From Cristatella mucedo (Eukaryota; Bryozoa; Phylactolaemata; Cristatellidae), in the NCBI GenBank assembly GCA_009760855.2, contig WPIO01000110.1, forward strand, positions 1,027,501 through 1,091,500: a stretch of DNA of 64,000 bases. Direction: 5' to 3'. Under the pieces are notes generated by a model. The model was not told the DNA's origin and ran no database searches. It saw nothing but the letters and a program-made list of their open reading frames with translations. Every line of letters begins with the position of its first letter. The stretch's first letter is position 1. The position numbers and the translations under genes are program-made. This document shows, piece by piece, positions 34,090 to 64,000 of this stretch.

Positions 34090-35245
34090 TTCAGTCGGTT
34101 AGAACCGGATACCGAGGGTCGTCGGCATGATAGAGAGAATGAACAACGATATGCTGTCTGGAGATATGCTGGCAGAGCCAACTTTGAGCGTCAGCCTTTC
34201 CGATTTCTGAATCACACCGGGTTTGCCCATAACTGCTATGTTAGTTTTATCATCGTCTAGTTTAAGAAACTTTGCTGCCATTCATATGCAGATGTCATCA
34301 ATACATGCAGCAAGTGAGTTGAAAGGATTCGAGGTGCTCGAAGGCTGGGAGGGATCAAAGCAAAGGACAACTGGGTGTCATCCGCATAGAAGTGAAAGCC
34401 TAGATTGTGCTTGGCAATCGCATAAGCTAGAGAGAGTATAAACCGTGAAAAAAACCGGACCTAGCACGGACCCCTGAGGTACCCCATATTTCAGAGGTAC
34501 CTCAGATGATCTTTGTCCATTCACGTCAATACTCTGGAGTCTCCCACTGAGATATGATCTGAACCATGGTAGAGCAATGCCAGTGATGCCCAGGCGAGAT
34601 GAGAGGCGCTCTAGAAGAACTTTGCGATCGATGGTGTCAAAATCTGCCGAAAGATCGAGCAAAACAAGAAGAGACACTCTACCCATGTCTGCATTCCTAA
34701 GTAGGTCGTTGTATACCCTAAACAATGCTGACTCTGTGGAGTGATTAGCTCTAAAGCCAGACTGGAACTTACTAGCAAGGCGTGAGGTTTCGATATATGA
34801 GTTTAGCTGGTCCGCCACGACCCGTTCCAGTGTCTTTGATAGGAACGGTAAAAGAGAGATTGGGCGGTAGTTGCTCAAGTTCTCTTGGTCTAGTGTCGCC
34901 TTCTTGAGAAGTGGCCTGACTACAGCTTTTTGAAAGGTGCTGGGACATGAAGGCTAATGATACATTAATGATGTTAGCTATGCATGGCAGCAGCAGATCG
35001 ATGCAACGTAGGAGCAGGACAGTGGGAATAGTGTCCAAAGGACTTGTTGTCTTCTTTGATTGGATTACACTTCAGGACGAGATCACTAGCGACCTGCTTA
35101 AATGTAGACATTGAGGTGCAGCCAGGAATCGGGGTACAGCATTCTAAGGAGGATGTTGCCATCGAAGAGATGGACTCCCTGATCTTGTCTATCTTCTGGA
35201 CAAAGAATCGAGAGAAGCAATCGGCTAGATCATCACGAGTATAAG
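34090..35245 (-). mobile_element. LINE A with RT, minus strand, moderately decayed
   Basis: 34878-34378 reads SNYRPISLLPFLSKTLERVV through FRSYLSGRLQSIDVNG and [20 protein letters not shown] (RT fingers and palm). The N-terminal part is in other frames up to about 35,240. The palm continues in another frame below 34,400. Nearly identical over long stretches to the copy at 62.1-64 kb, so recently active. Frameshifts make it non-autonomous. Confidence 0.88.
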
Positions 35246-35249
35246 GAGC

Positions 35250-36919
35250 TAATCTGGGAGCGGTTGAGGAGATGGTTGATCGCCGACATCAGCATTTTTG
35301 CAACTCGGTGCGACCGACCGCTAGCGGTAGACAGCGGCACGATGATATAGCCAGCATTCAGGTGAACAACTCAATGCCAATATGGCGCAGATTCCAAGGA
35401 AACGCCGGGAGGCCAAACGCTCTGCTGATGATCTCACAGGCGCTACGAGCAACAAAGTTTCGGAGGGCGGACACGTGTTTCAAAGGAGGAAATAACGCAT
35501 GCCCGGCGATTATGAACTGTGAGCTTGACACAGCTGAACCTCGATTATGAAATTTCAGCTTGGCCGCTAACTTTGAACTGAGAACCGCTTATGAAATTGC
35601 AACGAGAAGCCGAAGCTTATGAGCAGTGCGATTAACGATTATGTAGGAGCCGGATAGTTATCACGTGCTTCCAAGACACTCTCACTAAGCACTTGCTAGC
35701 GCACCAATTCGTTGGATTTTGACAGGCTATACCCGTTCTAGAGCTAACACGCATGAGCTAGCTGTGTCAAGGCTGGCACTTCAGTCTAGCTGAGACTGTG
35801 CCCCTCCTAAAAAGAACGCGCCATTGTGGTGGCATACGTAGCATCCCTCCCAGCCATCTACAAGTTAATCGCATCTGCAAGTAAAGAGAACTATTTTGGG
35901 GTTAGTATTGGATCTGATGCAACAATCTCAATAATCAACGGCAGAATCGATAGGTGTCAGCATAGGAATGGCTGTAATGAGGCCCGTGTTCTTTAAAGCA
36001 CGGTTGCCCCCTCGGCGGCAAAAGAAAAAAAGATTCTGGCTCCAACGAGGTTTGGGTCAAAGGTCATCAATTCCCCTGTCTCGCAGGACATGGTCTTGCC
36101 AAGCGCTTCCTCTGACATATAATCATAATCGTAGCGGTCAATTGCACTGCTACAGGAAGAATGCTTTACAGGCAGGGGCTGGCATGTACTTTAACATGGC
36201 TGCTGGCTGCCATTAAAGGAGATGCCAGGTGTAAAGAAGAAACATAACTAGCAGCAGCCGATTACTCGGCACTCAAGCCAGCAATGGCGGCGGCACGCCG
36301 GTGTGCGGGGGCAGACGATGCTGAACGATGCTCGTTTCGAGCGCACACGTTTAGCGCCAGATCCTCGACTCGAGTCGTTGTAGTGACCCGAGCACATAGA
36401 TAGCAAGACCGGTGGCGCTCCTGGACGAGTGGAAGGGATGAAAAGAACTGGGGTGGGGAAGGGGGCGGAGCGGTCGGTCAATGCAAAGGTGCCGAGGACA
36501 GAAAAAGCAGGGCATAAGCCGGATACAAGCAGGCATCCGCCAGAAAAGCGGGGTCGTTTGGCATTCGAGCGAGCAGCACAGCGGTGACAGCTGCAGCTCG
36601 AAACCGAGGCTTCATATGCAGCGTCCGCTGCTGCACGAAGGTGAGTGCGCCATGAATGAGCTTTTTCGTCGAGCCATCGCTGGCCGCTAACATCTCGCTG
36701 GCACGATGCACAGCTTGCCGCCTCACACTGTGCACACACATGCATCCTGACAATCGCGACCGACACTATGATTCATGCGGTGGCACTCGTGGCTGATCGA
36801 CGAGCAGATTATTGGCAGATCCCCGAAGCATTGGTAAGCAGAGCAGCGAAGCAGCAGGGCAGAGGGGGGATGGGACGGGGAGCAGCAGAGAATGAGAAGG
36901 AGGAAGTGGAAGAAAGAGG
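35250..36919. other. Flank and 3' UTR side of the ABCC gene
   Basis: Would include the ABCC 3' UTR (minus strand, left of 36,920). A 172-codon minus frame (36766-36248) is Ser/Cys/Arg-rich without a domain and is probably UTR or GC-rich chance. No clear polyadenylation signal seen. Confidence 0.35.
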
Positions 36920-60822
<23,903 letters not shown>

Positions 60823-60829
60823 CTGCAGC

Positions 60830-61380
60830 AGCAAAAAGGAATGCTTCAACCATTCAAATGTGAAAGAAGCTAGCTTGGGGAAATTAAATAGACCATGCAC
60901 AAACTAAGCTTGCAATCATACTTGATAAGGTGCAGGTTACAAAGTTTACACTGATGGCCAGAGGCTTATTGAGTCTCGACCAATAACAATCGCTTTACTA
61001 AAGTAGCAATGCCTATGAAACCATAGGGCACCACAATAACTACAGGAAACATACACCACTAAGCTTGGTATAGGTCTGGTAAGAGGCATATGCTTGCAAG
61101 TAGCATCTAGCTGGCCGTGGGAGTGTTGCATCTTTAACAAAAGCATGAACTAGGTGCTCCGAACAGCGGCTACACGAGCCACAAGCTTTATTGAAGTGGC
61201 TTAATAAAGGATATTATTAGTCAGGGCCTGCATGTCACTCATGGTAGATATTTAGGATAATATGGTACGATCGTTTCCATTCTGCTTCACTACCAATCAG
61301 CAATTCTTACAACCATACTCACTTGGCAAAAACCCACTGTCGTGAACTTGTGTGAGAGTGATGGCACTGTTTGGGAAATC
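60830..61380. other. ABCC intron upstream of the linker exon
   Basis: No NBD1 exon motif (Walker A, LSGGQ) seen here or elsewhere up to 64,000. Confidence 0.5.
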
Positions 61381-61389
61381 TTACACCGA

Positions 61390-62145
61390 TTGCCATCTTC
61401 TATCTAGAATCAGACGTAGGCAGCGCAAGACACAAGGTTATGAGAGATATAAGCTTAACAGAAAAATGTTTACCTTCTGAAAAGTTCGAACCCGTGATTG
61501 AAAGGTTGAAGAGTCCACAAGGTAATGCCCACAGCTTTTTATCATTTCCAATTCTTCAGCAGGATGCACTGCTTCTCAACAAACTGAACGACGATGTAAC
61601 GAACTTACTAGTAATGGACAAACCAAGTGTGACTCAGAAATTGAAAAGCTTCATGCTCAAAATCGCCTCTGCCAGCATATGTCCTGTTGCATATGTACAA
61701 AATCTAAGCTCCCGGTTCCAAAGCAAATATTCACTAGACGACTACAAGAGCTCAAATCAAGTCAGCCAACTTTCAGCTACATAACATTACCTAAATTCGG
61801 GCTTGCTTAGAAGGGATACTATACCCAAATCGGTGGATGCATTTTCTACATCCCGTCTCCACTTCTGTAACTCACTGCTTGCTAGTCTACCGGCTTGTGC
61901 AATCAGGCACTTATAGTTGAGGCAAAACTCTGCGGCTAGTTTGTCTGTCGTGAGCAGCACAGTTGCTACATCACACCACTTCTCACCGATCCGCACTGAC
62001 TCCAAATCATCGGTGCAAACCATCGACTTAAGTTTCTGTCACTAACTTTTAGGACCATTCATTCTCTGGCTCCAGCCTACACATTACACATACTCCCTCT
62101 CCAGGTTAGGCACCGTACCATTTGCTTTTCTGACTCAGATCGTTT
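61390..62145 (+). mobile_element. LINE A, plus strand, RT C-terminal relic
   Basis: From about 61,570: LNDDVTNLLVMDKPSVTQK, then LKIASASICPVAYVQNLSS, matching the minus-strand copy's equivalent. Later frames show the CNSLLASLPACAIRHL-type relic up to about 62,145. Heavily mutated. Confidence 0.75.
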
Positions 62146-64000
62146 AATAATAACAATAATAATAATAATGCACTTGATAAAGCGCCCTCAGAGAACTTAA
62201 TCTCTTTCTAGGCGCTTTACATTTGCTGCAAATTGAAATGCAATTGAATCGTAAGTAAAATCATGCTTGAAAAACAAACAAAATGAATACCATGGTTAGG
62301 GGTGACATGCACAGGGTCAGCATGCAAATGTGGTTAGTGGCAGCATGCACAGTGTCAGCACGCATAAGCACATCAAGGACGAATCACAGGGACCCACTAA
62401 ATGCTGCCCTAAATAGGTGTGTTTTTAAGTTCCTTTTAAATGTGGTCAGGTCAGGGGGATGTTCTGACGCAGGTCGGGATGGCATTCCAGGCTTTGGGAG
62501 CATACGAACTAAATGCACGGACTCCGAATGATTTGAGGTTTGTACGAGGTATTTGCAGACTGTTGGACTCCGAAAAGCGGGTGGTACACTGCTTGGCCTG
62601 TTGGGGTAGTATATCTGAACGATATACTGGAGCCAAGAATGAAGTGACCTAAAAGTGAGCGACTAAACCTTGAAGTCAATCCGTTGCTTGACTGGTAGCC
62701 AGTGCAGGTCGGCGAGAAGTGGAGTAATGTGGCAACTGCGACGCTCACGACAGACAAGCCTGGCTGCAGAGTTTTGCACCAGCTGCAATCACCTGATCGC
62801 ACATGCTGGTAGGCCAGTAAGCAGTGAGTTGCAGAAGTCGAGACGAGATGTCACGAATGCATGGACCAACTTAGACGTGCTATCATTATCTAAACAAGCC
62901 CGAATTTTAGCAATGCTATAAAGCTGAAAGTAGGCAGAATTGACTGTGGAGCTGATATGGTCGTCTAACGAGAGGTCGCTTTGGAATATGACACCTAGAT
63001 TTCGAGCTGATTCGACAGGAGATATGCTGGCAGAGCCAATTTTGAGCGTCAGCCTTTCCAATTTCTGAATCACACTGTGTTTTCCCATAACTAGTAAGTT
63101 AGTTTTATTATCGTTCAGTTTAAGAAAATTTGCTGCCATCCATGTGCGGATGTCATCAATGCATGCAGCAAGTTAGTAGAGAGACTTCGAGGTGCTCGAA
63201 GGCTGGGAGAGATCAAAGCAAAGGTACAACTGAGTGTCATCCGCATAGAAGTGAAAGCCTAGATTGTGCTTGGCAATCACATCGGCAAGAGGGAGAGTAT
63301 AAACCGTGAAAAGAACCAGACCTAGCACGGAGCCCTGAGGTACTCCATATTTCAGAGGTACCTCAGATGATCTCTGTCCATTCACGTCAATACTCTGGGG
63401 TCTCCCACTGAGATAGGACCTGAACCACTGCAGAGCAGTGCCAGTGATGCCCAGGCGAGATGAGAGGCGCTCTAGAAGAACTTTGTGATCGATGGTGCCA
63501 AAAGTTGCCGAAAGATCGAGAAAAACAAGCAGAGACACTCCACCCATGTCTGCATTCCTAAGTATTTCGTTGTATACCCTAAGCAATGCTGACTCTGTGG
63601 AGTGATTAGCTGTAAAGCCAGACTGGAACTTACTAGCAAGGTGTGAGGTTTCGATATATGAGTTCAGCTGGTCAGCCACGACCCGTTCGAGTGTCTTTGA
63701 TAGGAATGGTAGAAGGGAAACTGGGCGGTAGTTGCTCAAGTTCTCTTGGTCAAGTGTAGCTTTCTTGAGAAGTGGCCTGACTACAGCTTTTTTGAAAGGT
63801 GCTGGGACATGACCTGAGGCTAATGACATATTAATGATGTTGGTTATGCATGGCAGCAGCAGATCAATGCAACGTAGGAGCAGGACAGTGGAAATAGGGT
63901 CCAGAGGACTTGTTGTCTTCTTTGATTGCGATACGAACTTTAGGACTAGATCACTAGTGACCTGCTTAAATGCAGACATTGAGGTGCAGCCAGGAACCGA
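62146..64000 (-). mobile_element. LINE A, recent, nearly intact, runs off the window
   Basis: Minus strand. An RT frame enters from the right edge (63979): ISTVLLLRCIDLLLP, then [60 protein letters not shown], and catalytic YADD at about 63,236-63,247. A single stop at 63,173-63,175 interrupts it; the same frame then continues MAANFLKLNDNKTNLLVMGK to 62,789. Downstream frames are shifted. The 3' end has the family hairpin (GATAAAGCGCCCTCAGAGAA on plus) and AATAATAATAATAATGC at 62,150-62,170. Autonomous activity of this copy is unlikely. Confidence 0.93.

Noticed and set aside
36248..36766. 172-codon minus-strand frame
   Set aside because: Lies in the expected 3' flank of the ABCC gene, composition-driven, no recognisable domain.

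Overview
This is animal nuclear DNA: intron-rich and dominated by transposon debris. The strongest clue to its origin is a nuclear copy of mitochondrial DNA at about 38.59-39.44 kb. Its nad1 relic reads sensibly only with TGA as Trp and with AGG/AGA at positions usually occupied by Ser. That points to the invertebrate (or echinoderm-type) mitochondrial code, so to a non-vertebrate bilaterian. I cannot name the species.

Genes. Two protein-coding loci are well supported, both on the minus strand. (1) The 3' half of an MRP-type ABC transporter (ABCC1/2/3-like) runs from 60,822 down to its stop at 36,920 in ten exons. I rebuilt these from splice sites and reading frame. They cover the NBD1-TMD2 linker, TMD2 and NBD2; TMD0/1 and NBD1 lie beyond the right edge. 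The exons total 2,173 nt, which is one leading base plus 724 codons including the stop, with every splice phase matching. (2) At 10.46-12.59 kb is a Ly6/uPAR-type three-finger domain followed by a roughly 570-residue Thr/Ala/Pro mucin-like stalk and a GPI-type C-terminus. Its first exon or exons are not identified.

Layout. 1-10.4 kb: 3' ends of non-LTR retrotransposons, a SINE, a 25-bp minisatellite and a 28-bp minisatellite. 10.4-12.6 kb: the Ly6/mucin gene. 12.6-18.3 kb: AT-rich repeats and SINE/LINE scraps. 18.5-19.5 kb: a CpG-rich, promoter-like block with clustered ETS-like sites. 21.2-23.9 kb: decayed coding sequence, part of it hAT-transposase-like. 25-36 kb: LINE and SINE fragments and a second GC-rich block (29.2-30.5 kb). 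36.9-60.8 kb: the ABC transporter, whose introns hold the mitochondrial insertion, a decayed extra TMD2-like exon, SINEs, LINE pieces and large microsatellites. 61.4-64 kb: two LINEs facing each other tail to tail, one of them recent and nearly intact.

Repeats. LINE family A (CR1/L2-like) has RT and endonuclease remnants and a 3' terminal hairpin followed by (ATT)n. LINE family B shares a different 3' region. A tRNA-derived SINE family has nine recognisable copies, two of them nested in LINE A tails. I saw no prokaryotic-type system, CRISPR array or operon. The novelty here lies in gene structure and repeat biology.
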